Shown here: piece by piece, positions 36,972 to 46,593 of the stretch | How the letters are laid out: every line of letters begins with the position of its first letter | How positions within the stretch are numbered: the stretch's first letter is position 1 | Origin: Algimonas porphyrae | Lineage (GTDB): Bacteria > Pseudomonadota > Alphaproteobacteria > Caulobacterales > Maricaulaceae | Direction: 5' to 3' | DNA: 64,000 nucleotides | NCBI RefSeq assembly: GCF_041429795.1 | Contig: NZ_CP163424.1 | Coordinates: forward strand, 1,800,001-1,864,000 | The notes under the pieces: generated by a model | What the model saw: the letters and a program-made list of their open reading frames with translations, nothing else | Databases searched by the model: none | Told to the model about the DNA's origin: nothing | Position numbers and translations under genes: made by a program

Positions 36972-38828
36972 TTACGGATTTGAGAAACCGTCCGGGTAGG
37001 GTAGCTGCTTGTTGTCATCATCAACAAGAATGTATGCGACCGTGGTTTCAAGGCCCGACCTTCTGACAGGTTTTCCAAACCGGATTTTGGGTCGGTACTG
37101 CCAGCGCTCAATGGTTCGAATGCTTTCGCGATATAAGACATTGTCCGTGCACATCTCTGCGCTCACATTGAAGGGTTGACCATCCGGGGACACATCGAAT
37201 TTCATTTTACAATAGCCACTGTGGTTGCCTTCCAGAAACCTGGGTGGGAATGTCGGCGGAATTCTCCTGAGCGGACGCGCATCGCGATCCTCGGTCGCGC
37301 CTAAATTCATCACAGGCTTCGAATAGGGGATCGTTCTGACACGCCAGACCTTGGCGCTGCTATTATCCGATCCGGCAACGGCGAACCGGTAATCCGGGGA
37401 GAAACCGGCAGGGTGGTTCTGTGATCCATCGAACCGTGCAAGATAGTCGATCTTCACACTGTCGCGCGCACTGCCCGCATCGGGTATCTTGAAAATGTGG
37501 GTCGTGCCGTCGCTCCGAGACAAAACGCCGTATTCAGTGCCAGCCAGGTAGGCCGTATGTCTCGGCGTGTTTCCGGACATGGGAACTTCAAGGCGTTGGC
37601 TGACCGAAAGGTGCGTTTCTTCATCTGCGGTCTGCGGATCGTCGATCGCAATCATCTGATACAGGTTGATTATGTTGGGGTACGCCCCGAACGCGATGGC
37701 ATGTGCTCCTTCATCCGAGAAATGGGGAAAGGTCGTGAAATCCTGATCATATGTTCCGGTCCTCCAATTATTGAATCCGAGGATGTCAAATCTATCGGAG
37801 TTGACGACGTCAAATTGGACCCGCTTGTTCGTTGCCAGATGATACACTCTATTCCCGGTTGTGGTAAAGGCGATGTCGTACGGCCAGGCGCCGATGTCGT
37901 ATTTCTGTACCAGAGAGCCGTCGGAGACCGTCCTGATCTCCGCCAAGCCGGTCAAGCGGGTGACCGACGCGATCATGGAGCTGTCTGGCGAGAATAGGGC
38001 CGACGCGAAAACGTCGACTGGCCGGCCTTGGATGCTCCATCTCAGGGCGTAGTCCCGGGTCTCCCAGAGGAACAGCTTCGGTCCAACGTCACAGGCCGCC
38101 AGGATCATTGTGCCGTCTGGTGAGACATCGAGGGAATTGACGCCGCAGCCAGGCGTCGGCAACGTCGCCAGCAATCCATAAGTCTCTGCGTCCCAGACCT
38201 TGACGGTTTTGTCCTTCGATCCGGTGACAATGATGTTCCCGGTCGGCGAATAGACGGCATCGGTAACGTCGTCTTTGTGTCCTACAAGTGTGGCATGAAC
38301 GGGCAGATCATAGGCAACAAAACCTTGCTTTCGCGCTTCAGCTTCAAGCCGGCCCCGTTTTTCTTCGCGGGCAATGGCTGCGGCCGCCTCACGTTCCGCC
38401 TCACGTCTTGCTTTTTCGGCTTCGCGCTCTGCCCGACGCCTTGCCTTGATGTCTTCCTGTTCGGCCTTGTAGAGCGGCTCGATCACGGCAAATAGTGTGA
38501 TCGCCTCGTCATACCCATCATCGGCATTGGTCGCGGTTTTGAAATATCGCGTCAGGGCCTGATAAGACGCCGTGTAATCCTCTTGGGCCGCATCGATCTT
38601 TGCCGCTGTCAGTTCGATCCGGTTCGGCATTTTGACATCGAGTTTGCGAAGCGCCTCGATCGATGATTTCGCGCCGTCCAGATCGCCGTCCTGTATCGAG
38701 GAAACAATCTGTCTTTGCAGCACCTCGGCGCGAACCGTGTCGGGGATTTGAGCGAAAGTCGGGGGCGCGCTTGCCAGCATGGCAAGAGCGGCGAAAACGC
38801 AGATTTTCTGTTTCATGACTGTCAGCAT
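36972..38828 (-). CDS. Periplasmic WD40-repeat protein with C-terminal TonB-like domain
   Basis: 618 residues. Signal peptide at 5-26 (MKQKICVFAALAMLASAPPTFA), a helical region, a charged coiled coil rich in Arg, Glu and Ala (about 125-168), then a WD40 propeller starting with ATLVGHKDDVTDAVYSPTGNIIVTGSKDKTVKVWD, and a C-terminal domain of about 90 residues (PPRFLEGNHSGYCKMKFDVSPDGQPFN...SIRTIERWQYRPKIRFGKPV) with the pattern of the TonB C-terminal fold. The combination is unusual. The start overlaps the upstream stop (ATGCTGA); ATG 38816 is an alternative. No TonB transmembrane anchor or partner genes are nearby. Confidence 0.78.
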   Translation of the reverse strand: MLTVMKQKICVFAALAMLASAPPTFAQIPDTVRAEVLQRQIVSSIQDGDLDGAKSSIEALRKLDVKMPNRIELTAAKIDAAQEDYTASYQALTRYFKTATNADDGYDEAITLFAVIEPLYKAEQEDIKARRRAEREAEKARREAEREAAAAIAREEKRGRLEAEARKQGFVAYDLPVHATLVGHKDDVTDAVYSPTGNIIVTGSKDKTVKVWDAETYGLLATLPTPGCGVNSLDVSPDGTMILAACDVGPKLFLWETRDYALRWSIQGRPVDVFASALFSPDSSMIASVTRLTGLAEIRTVSDGSLVQKYDIGAWPYDIAFTTTGNRVYHLATNKRVQFDVVNSDRFDILGFNNWRTGTYDQDFTTFPHFSDEGAHAIAFGAYPNIINLYQMIAIDDPQTADEETHLSVSQRLEVPMSGNTPRHTAYLAGTEYGVLSRSDGTTHIFKIPDAGSARDSVKIDYLARFDGSQNHPAGFSPDYRFAVAGSDNSSAKVWRVRTIPYSKPVMNLGATEDRDARPLRRIPPTFPPRFLEGNHSGYCKMKFDVSPDGQPFNVSAEMCTDNVLYRESIRTIERWQYRPKIRFGKPVRRSGLETTVAYILVDDDNKQLPYPDGFSNP

Positions 38829-39610
38829 AAAATTTTAGAGTCCGGATTGAGCTCGGCACAGGCGCAGTGATTGCCGGCATTGCACTTCTCTTCGAGGCTG
38901 GTCCGAGCGCGTCGCTTCAGAGCCTCGATATCCAGACGTGACGCTTCGGCCTTGTTGGCAGCGTCGAAACGTTTCTGGCGTGTTTCCTCGTGAGTCTCTC
39001 GCTCGGCTTGAGCGCGAATAGCGGCAAGTTGCGCGTCCAATCTATCGTCGGCCCGATCAAGACTGGCCGGATCGACGTAGAGGTTTTCGACGAAGTCGCG
39101 CGGAACCTCTCCGCGGTCATAGGCTGGCTTGATCGAGCGGCAATAGCTGTCCCTGCTGGCCTCCTTTTCTCGCGCGCGCTGGCGTCTGATCTCGGCTCGG
39201 CGCTTGCTCGCTGCGGCTTCCTGTGCGCGCTGCGCCTTGATCGCGGCAACCGTGCGATCCCAGCATCGGGCGACGACCGCTCCAGACCCCAGCGGACTAC
39301 ACTGAGAACCGGCAATGCTTTCCGGGGAAAGCGACCTGGATATAAGATGGAACGAGCCTGGCGGTTCGGGACAGTCCAATCCCCATGTCTTGCAGCAGAG
39401 CGTCGCCACCCTTTCTCGTTCAGCACTCCTATCCAATTTCTTGTCGTCTGCGTGGTCTGGAGCGTTGCTGGAGCCTAGCGGAGTCGCGGGCTGGGACTCG
39501 GGCGGAGACAGATCCTGAACATCGGTCGAGAAGTCGATCACAGGCGCGGACTGAGCGAAGGCAAGCCCTGGGATCAGGACCAGACCGAAAACCCACTTTG
39601 CCAGTCCCAT
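38822..39610 (-). CDS. Secreted cysteine-containing coiled-coil protein, unknown family
   Basis: 262 residues. Signal peptide MGLAKWVFGLVLIPGLAFA, a disordered Ser/Pro/Asp segment, a part with CCKTWGLDCPEPPG, then a long Ala/Arg/Glu-rich helical region (AIKAQRAQEAAASKRRAEIRRQRAREKEASRDSYC... and AAIRAQAERETHEETRQKRF) and a C-terminal EKCNAGNHCACAELNPDSKILC holding four of its cysteines. ATG 39610 is chosen for the signal peptide. Its stop overlaps the WD40-TonB gene start, so the two are coupled and may work together at the envelope. No family recognised. Confidence 0.72.
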   Translation of the reverse strand: MGLAKWVFGLVLIPGLAFAQSAPVIDFSTDVQDLSPPESQPATPLGSSNAPDHADDKKLDRSAERERVATLCCKTWGLDCPEPPGSFHLISRSLSPESIAGSQCSPLGSGAVVARCWDRTVAAIKAQRAQEAAASKRRAEIRRQRAREKEASRDSYCRSIKPAYDRGEVPRDFVENLYVDPASLDRADDRLDAQLAAIRAQAERETHEETRQKRFDAANKAEASRLDIEALKRRARTSLEEKCNAGNHCACAELNPDSKILC

Positions 39611-39832
39611 TCCAAACGCCCCCTTGCCAAATGTCCTTGGCCAAGAGACTCGCGGCCCAGGCCTGACCCTGCTATCCAGGAATTTCGAGAGGGATCGCGC
39701 CCACCCAACAGACGACATATGCTTCAGGGCAGACTTGTTGGCAATATGAAGACCTCTTGGCAACATATTGTCGATCATTGCAACTCTGGCCATCTTCAAT
39801 AAACTGAGGGCGATAAAGCTCAAAGGTTCCTC

Positions 39833-42727
39833 ATGACGTTTCGATCCATCCTTTTGTCCGGCACGGCCACCATATTGCTAGCAGCCTGCGCGAATGCGAC
39901 CACTGATACGACCCGGACGACGGTCACACAGACCACGACTGTCACCACAGACACGGCTTCAGAGTCGACAAGCTTCACTCTCGATTATGAAAGCTTCATG
40001 CTCGACAACGGGCTCGAAGTCATTTTGCAGCGTGATACGTCGGATCCGATCGTGGCTGTGTCGACGGTGATCCATGCGGGTTCGTCGCGGGAGAAGCCGG
40101 GACGGACGGGGTTCGCGCATTTCTTCGAACATATGGCGTTCAACGATAGCGAGAATGTGCCGCGTGGCTGGAACCGGGGGCAGATCCCGAAATGGGGCGG
40201 CCTGCGCAATGGCGGCACATGGTCGGACGGAACGATCTATTTCGAAGTCGTCCCGAAGGATGCGTTCGACAAGATATTGTGGATCGACTCGGATCGGCTC
40301 GGTTACATGATCAACACGGTCACGACAGCGGCGCTGGAACGCGAAAAGCAGGTCGTGAAGAATGAAAAGCGTCAGCGCGTCGACAATGCGGCCTATGGCT
40401 ACACCAATGAGGTGATCCGCGCGGCGCTTTATCCCGAGGATCACCCCTATAACTGGACGGTGATCGGCTCGCTCCCGGACCTCCAGGCGGCGACACTCGA
40501 AGATGTGCGCGAATTCTACGACCTCTGGTACGGGCCCAATAATGCGACCCTCGCCATTGTCGGTGACATCGACATTGCCGAGACGAAAGAGAAGGTGAAG
40601 CGCTGGTTCGGGGAAATCGAGCGCGGGCGCGACATTCCCGAACCCGTGCCGCAACCCGTCACACTGGAGGCGACCAAGAATCTCTGGTTCGAGGATAATT
40701 TCGCCAAGCTCCCCGAATTGCGCCTGACCTTCCCGACGGTGGAAAGCCTGCATGCCGATCAGACCGCGCTGGATATGCTCGGGCCGATCCTGGGCGGGGC
40801 GCGTAACTCACCTCTTTATGTTGAGGTGGTCGAGGTTGCGAAGGCCGCGCCCGACGTTTCCGCATTCCATGGGGCGAACGAACTGGCCGGCACCTTTACC
40901 ATCCGGGTTCGTGGCAAGGCGGGAACCGATCTCGATGACGTCAAGGCCGCGATCGATGCGGCCATGGAGCGGTTCGAGACCAGCGGGATCGATCCGCAGG
41001 ATCTGGAGCGCGTCAAGGCCGGTCAGGAAACGTCGCTCTATGCCGGTCTGTCGACGGCTCTCGGCAAGGCCAATTCATTCGCGCGCAGTAATGAGCTGTT
41101 CGGCGATCCGGCGCATGTCGTCAAAGCGGCCTCTGCTATCAAGGCGGTGACGGCGGATCAGGTCCGCGATGTCTATGATCGCTACATCAAGGATAAGCCC
41201 TATGTGATGACCAGCTTCGTCCCCAAGGGGCAGGCCGATCTGGCCGTCAGTGGGGCCGAGCGGGCCACGGTCTGGATTGAAGAGGTACGCGACGACGTCG
41301 CCTCCGAAGAGGTGAGTGCGGGCGAAATCGCTGCGTTCGAGAAAACGCCGACCGTTCACGACCGTTCAGAGCCGCCTTTCAGCGAGCTGCCTTTGTTGCA
41401 GATGCCAGACATCTGGGAAGATGAACTGGCGGACGGGGTCGCCGTGCGGGGGATCGAAAGCGATGAAATTCCGCTGGTGCAGTTCGATGTTACCTTGCCG
41501 GGTGGACGCTGGGTCGAAACGCCGGAAGAAAATGGTCGCCTGACGCTTCTGGCGGACATGCTGGATGAAGGCACGGCCAATCGCACGCCTGTGGAACTGG
41601 AACAGGCGATCGGCCTGCTTGGCTCGTCCATCTCCGTGACCAGCAATAGCGAAGAACTCGTCATCACCGCAACGACCCTGTCGCGCAATCTGGACGCGAC
41701 TGTCGCGCTGGTTGAGGAAATGCTGACCCAACCGCGCTTTGCCGATGCCGACTTCGAACGGGTCAAGTCGGCCCGCCTGACCGCAATCAAGGGGCGGGAA
41801 GCCAATCCACGCGCCATCGCTGCGCAGGCGTTCAACCGCCTGATCTATGGCGATCGCCACCCTTATGGGCGTCCCGGCGGCGGATCGGTCGAGACGGTGA
41901 CGGACATGACTTTCGACGACGTCAAAGCCGCCCATGCCGACTTGCTGTCCTCAAAAGCCCGCATCCATGTGGTTGGGGCTGTTACGCCCGATCGGGCGGT
42001 GGAGGCTCTGGCGCCCCTGGGCGGGGCGGTCACGCCTGCCGCGATGGCTCGCCCGGACTATGCCATTCCTACACAGAGTGCGGCGGGGCAGGTCTATTTC
42101 ATCGACGTTCCCGGTTCCAAACAGTCGGTCTTGCGGATCGGCGCGCTCGTCCCGGCCGCTGATCATCCTGATTTCAACAAGATCAGCTTTACAAATGAAA
42201 AGCTGGGCGGCGGTATTTCCGGTGATCTGGGACAGATGCTGCGAATTGAAAAAGGCTATACCTATGGAGCGGGCAGCTTCGTCTCCAAAGGTGTCGTCGA
42301 ACGGCCCTTCACCCTGTCTACCAGTGTGCGCGCCAATGCGACTGGCGACAGCCTGTCGATCATTCGCGACATGGTGCAGGCGCACGGATCGACCTATGAT
42401 GCGGCAGCCGTCGAAACGACGCAGCAGAAAGTCATCAAGGAGGGCGCCAGGGCCTTTGAAAGCCTCGGCGCAAAACTCGGCACGCTGCGCGAAATCAGCC
42501 GTTTCAATCTGCCCAATGACTATGTCGAACAGGAGCAGGCGGAGCTTGTCACCATGACGGCAGACGATTTCCGCGACACGGCGGATCGCTATCTGGTCGA
42601 GGACGCGATGGTCTATCTCGTCGTCGGCGATGCGGAGACGCAATTGGACGCAGTTCAGGCCTTCGCGACAGCGGCGGGCAAGGGCAAGGTGGTGCAGCTC
42701 GACATTTACGGTCAGCCTGTCGACTAG
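39833..42727 (+). CDS. M16-family zinc peptidase, two-domain lipoprotein
   Basis: 964 residues. Lipobox ILLAAC with Cys19 predicts a lipid anchor; a Thr-rich linker (22-46) follows. The active half contains the inverted zinc motif H96-F-F-E99-H100 and a downstream Glu in YTNEVIRAALYPEDHPYNW; the second half (from about 530) lacks HXXEH (it reads ...NGRLTLLADMLDEGT) and is the usual inactive partner. Such pitrilysin-like proteins degrade peptides in the periplasm. It is divergent from the cysteine-rich protein gene and monocistronic. Confidence 0.93.
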   Translation: MTFRSILLSGTATILLAACANATTDTTRTTVTQTTTVTTDTASESTSFTLDYESFMLDNGLEVILQRDTSDPIVAVSTVIHAGSSREKPGRTGFAHFFEHMAFNDSENVPRGWNRGQIPKWGGLRNGGTWSDGTIYFEVVPKDAFDKILWIDSDRLGYMINTVTTAALEREKQVVKNEKRQRVDNAAYGYTNEVIRAALYPEDHPYNWTVIGSLPDLQAATLEDVREFYDLWYGPNNATLAIVGDIDIAETKEKVKRWFGEIERGRDIPEPVPQPVTLEATKNLWFEDNFAKLPELRLTFPTVESLHADQTALDMLGPILGGARNSPLYVEVVEVAKAAPDVSAFHGANELAGTFTIRVRGKAGTDLDDVKAAIDAAMERFETSGIDPQDLERVKAGQETSLYAGLSTALGKANSFARSNELFGDPAHVVKAASAIKAVTADQVRDVYDRYIKDKPYVMTSFVPKGQADLAVSGAERATVWIEEVRDDVASEEVSAGEIAAFEKTPTVHDRSEPPFSELPLLQMPDIWEDELADGVAVRGIESDEIPLVQFDVTLPGGRWVETPEENGRLTLLADMLDEGTANRTPVELEQAIGLLGSSISVTSNSEELVITATTLSRNLDATVALVEEMLTQPRFADADFERVKSARLTAIKGREANPRAIAAQAFNRLIYGDRHPYGRPGGGSVETVTDMTFDDVKAAHADLLSSKARIHVVGAVTPDRAVEALAPLGGAVTPAAMARPDYAIPTQSAAGQVYFIDVPGSKQSVLRIGALVPAADHPDFNKISFTNEKLGGGISGDLGQMLRIEKGYTYGAGSFVSKGVVERPFTLSTSVRANATGDSLSIIRDMVQAHGSTYDAAAVETTQQKVIKEGARAFESLGAKLGTLREISRFNLPNDYVEQEQAELVTMTADDFRDTADRYLVEDAMVYLVVGDAETQLDAVQAFATAAGKGKVVQLDIYGQPVD

Positions 42728-42763
42728 ACTGATCGGCAGCGCGTCGAGCCAAGATTGAGCGGA

Positions 42764-43264
42764 TCAATCGCCTGAGGGGTGATGATCCGGTTTGGCCAGA
42801 TCCTTTTTGGCTTGGCCCTTTTTGGTCGGGGGCTCATTCGTCTGGTCCTTGCGCTTCCAGTTCTCCGGCACCACGCCATGTTCGCCGAAGGATGTGAATT
42901 TGCCTTCCTCGGCCCTGTGGTGGATCTGCAGGTTGAACAGGACGGCCTTGAAGACCGGGAGGAGCAGCAGGATCGAGCCGAGGCCGATGATTGTCATGAC
43001 GATCATGGTGATGACGAAGCCCAGTCGTGTCTCCGGCACCAGCCCGGCAATGACGAAGGCGGGCGTGAAGATGATCAGGGCGAGGAAGCCGACGAAAAAG
43101 GCCGGGCCGTCAGCCGTATCGGCGACCGCGAAGCTCTGCCCGCAGACATCGCATTCATCCTTGAATTTCAGATAGCGGTAAAACAGCTTGCCGCGTCCGC
43201 AATTCCCGCAGCGCAGGCGGATGCCGGTCTCGACGGGGGAGCGGCCATGATAGCGTCTGTTCAT
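42764..43264 (-). CDS. DUF983 zinc-ribbon membrane protein
   Basis: 166 residues. A zinc ribbon at the N-terminus (LRCGNCGRGKLFYRYLKFKDECDVCGQSF, two C-X2-C pairs), then two transmembrane segments (FFVGFLALIIFTPAFVIAGLV and FVITMIVMTIIGLGSILLLLPVF) and a Lys-rich tail. This is the DUF983 layout, found near respiratory genes in alphaproteobacteria. Function unknown. Confidence 0.88.
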   Translation of the reverse strand: MNRRYHGRSPVETGIRLRCGNCGRGKLFYRYLKFKDECDVCGQSFAVADTADGPAFFVGFLALIIFTPAFVIAGLVPETRLGFVITMIVMTIIGLGSILLLLPVFKAVLFNLQIHHRAEEGKFTSFGEHGVVPENWKRKDQTNEPPTKKGQAKKDLAKPDHHPSGD

Positions 43265-43342
43265 GCCCAGCGTCGTACCGGATCAGTGGCGCTGAAGAAA
43301 GTCGGCCAAGCGGGCAGCTTGGATGCAGAAATGCCGTATCCG

Positions 43343-43768
43343 TCAGGACCCGGTCACCATCCGCGTCAGCCAGACACCCCCGACGGCGCAAGTCGCCGTC
43401 AGAACCGTGCCCCAGACGATGTCAACGAACACCATCTTGATCGGCCAGCCTTGCAGCGTTGCCAGATTGGTCATGTCGTAAGTGGCATAACAGAAGAAGC
43501 CGAACAAACCGCCATAGATCGCCGTCTTCATCAGCGATCCGCCGGACAGGCCGTGATGGCTGGCAAAGATCAGAATGCCGACGATGTAAAGCGAATAGAA
43601 GAGTAGCGCTGCGCCCCAGCGGACATTCTCCGCCATCAGGCTGCCGAGTTGCCCGGCATAGAAATCCTTCGCAAAAACGCCGAGCCAGAGCAGGTCGACG
43701 ACGAGGAAGACGAACAGGGTTGCCACATAGGCGATGATCCAGGTGGAGAGGGGAATTGTGTCGGTCAT
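43343..43768 (-). CDS. DUF2177 family membrane protein
   Basis: 141 residues with four transmembrane segments and the DUF2177 pattern: FLVVDLLWLGVFAKDFYAGQLG in the first half, GGLFGFFCYATYDMTNLATLQGWP and the ending VDIVWGTVLTATCAVGGVWLTR. Role unknown. It is divergent from cioA with 180 bp between; no regulator site was recognised in that gap. Confidence 0.88.
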   Translation of the reverse strand: MTDTIPLSTWIIAYVATLFVFLVVDLLWLGVFAKDFYAGQLGSLMAENVRWGAALLFYSLYIVGILIFASHHGLSGGSLMKTAIYGGLFGFFCYATYDMTNLATLQGWPIKMVFVDIVWGTVLTATCAVGGVWLTRMVTGS

Positions 43769-43948
43769 GCTACTGCATACGCATGAACCCTTGATCGGGA
43801 CGAAAATTGACCGCGATTCAACACGAGTTGCGGTTTTGCCGCACCTGCCCCGGCAATATTCGGGCTACGATCGCTCAGGGAACTGAGATAGTCTGACAGT
43901 CGGATATCATGGTCGGCGTCACACTCGGACGTCACAGGAAGGGCGGTT

Positions 43949-45394
43949 ATGCTAGTCGGTCTGTTCGAGGGGCTGGATGCGGTGCTTCTGGCGCGTATCC
44001 AGTTCGCCTTTACCGTATCCTTCCACTTTATCTTTCCGGCCTTCACGATCGGCCTGGCCAGCTATCTGGCCGTATTGAACGGTCTTTATCTGCGAACGCA
44101 TGACAGCAAATATCTGAATTTGTTCAAGTTCTGGGTGAAGATATTCGCCATCACCTTCGCCATGGGCGTGGTGAGCGGGATCACGATGAGCTACCAGTTC
44201 GGCACCAACTGGTCGGTCTTCTCGGACAAGGCTGGGCCCGTGATCGGGCCGTTAATGGCCTATGAGGTGCTGACGGCCTTCTTCCTCGAAGCCGGATTTC
44301 TCGGCATCATGCTGTTCGGGCGGTCGCGTGTCGGGCCCGGCCTGCACATGTTCGCCTGCATCATGGTGGCGTTCGGCACTGCCCTGTCAGCGACCTGGAT
44401 CCTGTCCGTGAATAGCTGGATGCATACGCCGACGGGATATGCAATCGCCGAAAATGGTCAGTTCGTGCCGGTCGACTGGCTGGAGATCATGTTCAATCCG
44501 AGCTTTCCCTACCGTCTCGCCCATACGCTGACGGCGGCCTATCTGACCACGGCCTTCATTGTCGGTGGCGTGGGGGCGTGGCACTTACTGCGTGATCACG
44601 ATCATGACCGCATTCATCAGGGCACGCGCACCATGTTTTCCATGGCGATGTGGATGGCTGCTATTGTTGCGCCGCTGCAGATCGTTCTGGGCGATCTGCA
44701 CGGGCTCAATACGCTGGAACATCAGCCGCAAAAGGTCATGGCCATGGAAGGCCATTATGAGAGTCATCCAGACGGAGCGCCGCTCTATCTGTTCGGTATT
44801 CCGAACGAGGAAAAGCAGCGGCTCGATTATGCGATCGGTATTCCCAAGGCGAGTTCGCTGATCCTCAAACATGACCTTAACGCCCCGCTCGACGGGCTCG
44901 ACACGATCCCTGTGGCGGATCGCCCGCCTGTCGCGATCCTATTCTGGTCATTCCGGATCATGGTCGGGATCGGCTTTCTGATGCTGTTCGTCGGCCTCTG
45001 GTCGCTCTGGGCGCGCTACAGGCGGACGCTCTACACCAATCGCTGGCTGCACAGGGCGGCTCTGATCATGGGCCCGAGCGGTCTGGTCGCGGTTCTGGCC
45101 GGATGGATTACGACCGAAGTCGGACGGCAGCCCTATACGGTCTGGGGTCTGCTGCGCACATCGGAGAGCGCCAGCCCGCTCGACGCCCCGGCTGTGGGCA
45201 CATCGCTACTGGCTTTCATCATCGTCTACTTCTTCGTCTTCGGGGCCGGGGTCTTTTATATTCTGCGCCTGATGCGCGCGGGACCGCATGTTTATGAGGG
45301 AGGCCTCGCGGAATTGGCTGATGGTCCGATCCGGACTGCCGGGATCACGCCTGCGCAGCAAAGTCAGGCCAAAGACAAGAAAGAGGAGGGCTGA
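43949..45394 (+). CDS. cioA: Cytochrome bd-type ubiquinol oxidase subunit I (CioA-like)
   Basis: Heme-binding subunit of a quinol oxidase that reduces oxygen to water in the inner membrane. 481 residues, about nine helices. Conserved landmarks are ARIQFAFTVSFHFIFPAFTIGLA (heme His near residue 24), GVVSGITMSYQFGTNW, FFLEAGFLGIMLFG, and a short Q-loop, which together with the DUF2474 gene downstream favours the cyanide-insensitive (CIO) type. GGAAGGG precedes the ATG. cioB follows after three bases. Confidence 0.93.
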   Translation: MLVGLFEGLDAVLLARIQFAFTVSFHFIFPAFTIGLASYLAVLNGLYLRTHDSKYLNLFKFWVKIFAITFAMGVVSGITMSYQFGTNWSVFSDKAGPVIGPLMAYEVLTAFFLEAGFLGIMLFGRSRVGPGLHMFACIMVAFGTALSATWILSVNSWMHTPTGYAIAENGQFVPVDWLEIMFNPSFPYRLAHTLTAAYLTTAFIVGGVGAWHLLRDHDHDRIHQGTRTMFSMAMWMAAIVAPLQIVLGDLHGLNTLEHQPQKVMAMEGHYESHPDGAPLYLFGIPNEEKQRLDYAIGIPKASSLILKHDLNAPLDGLDTIPVADRPPVAILFWSFRIMVGIGFLMLFVGLWSLWARYRRTLYTNRWLHRAALIMGPSGLVAVLAGWITTEVGRQPYTVWGLLRTSESASPLDAPAVGTSLLAFIIVYFFVFGAGVFYILRLMRAGPHVYEGGLAELADGPIRTAGITPAQQSQAKDKKEEG

Positions 45395-45397
45395 CAG

Positions 45398-46411
45398 ATG
45401 GAAATCGTTCCATGGCTCGCCTATAGCTGGGCCTTCCTGCTGGCATTGGCCGTCTTCATCTATGTCGTGCTGGACGGGTTCGATCTCGGACTCGGTATTC
45501 TCTATCCGTTCTTTCCGGACAGGCGCGATCGCGACCTGCTGATGAATACGGTCGCTCCGGTCTGGGACGGCAACGAGACCTGGCTGGTGCTGGGCGGCGG
45601 CGGGCTGTTTGCCGCATTCCCGATGGCTTACGGTATCGTGATGCCAGCGCTCTACGCGCCGATCATCGCCATGCTGCTGGCGCTGGTCTTTCGCGGCGTC
45701 GCCTTTGAATATCGCTGGCGGACCGAGCGCTGGCTCAAATACTGGGACTGGGCCTTTATCGGCGGCTCAGTCGTCGCCGCCTTTTCTCAAGGTATCGCGC
45801 TCGGCGCGCTGGTTCAGGGGATCGAGGTCGCCGACCGCGCCTATGCGGGCGGCTGGTGGGATTGGTTGAGCCCGTTTTCGCTGCTATGCGGCGTGGCCGT
45901 GATTGTCGGCTACGCGCTACTCGGCGCGACGTGGCTGATCATGAAAACCGATGGTCCCGTGCAGGACCGCGCAAGAAAACTGGCCTGGATTTTCGGAATC
46001 GCGACCGTGCTATGCATTGGGGCAGTCAGCCTGATCACGCCGTTCCTGGACAGTGTCTATTATTATCGCTGGTTTGAAATGCCGGGCCTGCTGATTTCAG
46101 CGCCCGTGCCGATGGCGGTTGCCATCATTCTGTTCTTGCTGTTCCGCTCGCTACGGGTGCACCACCATGAATACAGGCCCTTCATCCTATCCCTGATCCT
46201 GTTTGCGCTCTGTTTTGTCGGTCTTGGCATTTCGATCTTCCCGGATCTGATCCCGCCCGACGTCACCATACTCGATGCGGCGACACCCTATAACTCCCAG
46301 ATCTTCATGTTTGTCGGTGCCGTCGTGCTGCTGCCGCTGATCTTGGGCTATACGGCCTATGCCTATTGGGTGTTTCGCGGCAAGACCGATCCGGATGAGG
46401 GGTATCATTGA
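45398..46411 (+). CDS. cioB: Cytochrome bd-type ubiquinol oxidase subunit II (CioB-like)
   Basis: Second integral subunit of the oxidase. 337 residues, with the family N-terminus VLDGFDLGLGILYPFFPDRRDRDLLMNTVAPVWDGNETWLVLGGGGLFAAFP and later FSLLCGVAVIVGYALLGATWLIMKTDG. Ends by sharing one base with a 38-codon gene (TGATG). Confidence 0.94.
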   Translation: MEIVPWLAYSWAFLLALAVFIYVVLDGFDLGLGILYPFFPDRRDRDLLMNTVAPVWDGNETWLVLGGGGLFAAFPMAYGIVMPALYAPIIAMLLALVFRGVAFEYRWRTERWLKYWDWAFIGGSVVAAFSQGIALGALVQGIEVADRAYAGGWWDWLSPFSLLCGVAVIVGYALLGATWLIMKTDGPVQDRARKLAWIFGIATVLCIGAVSLITPFLDSVYYYRWFEMPGLLISAPVPMAVAIILFLLFRSLRVHHHEYRPFILSLILFALCFVGLGISIFPDLIPPDVTILDAATPYNSQIFMFVGAVVLLPLILGYTAYAYWVFRGKTDPDEGYH

Positions 46412-46527
46412 TGCGGGACCCCGCCGGAAACTGGGGATCGCGTCTGGTCTGGTTCGTCGGCCTGTGGGCGGCGGGGGTTCTAGCCGTGACGATCATTGGT
46501 TTCGCGATCCGGGCGATGATCCTTTAA
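46411..46527 (+). CDS. DUF2474-type small oxidase subunit (CydX-like)
   Basis: 38 residues with one transmembrane helix (LVWFVGLWAAGVLAVTIIGFAI). Position directly after cioB, overlap with its stop and the helix pattern with a conserved Trp fit DUF2474 proteins, the CydX counterpart that stabilises CIO-type oxidases. Too short for standard gene finders. Confidence 0.82.
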   Translation: MRDPAGNWGSRLVWFVGLWAAGVLAVTIIGFAIRAMIL

Positions 46528-46593
46528 GCGGCTAGATAGACGCCACAGCCTCTTGCCCGATGTGATCTGCCTGCTAAGCGCGCGAAGGGACTC

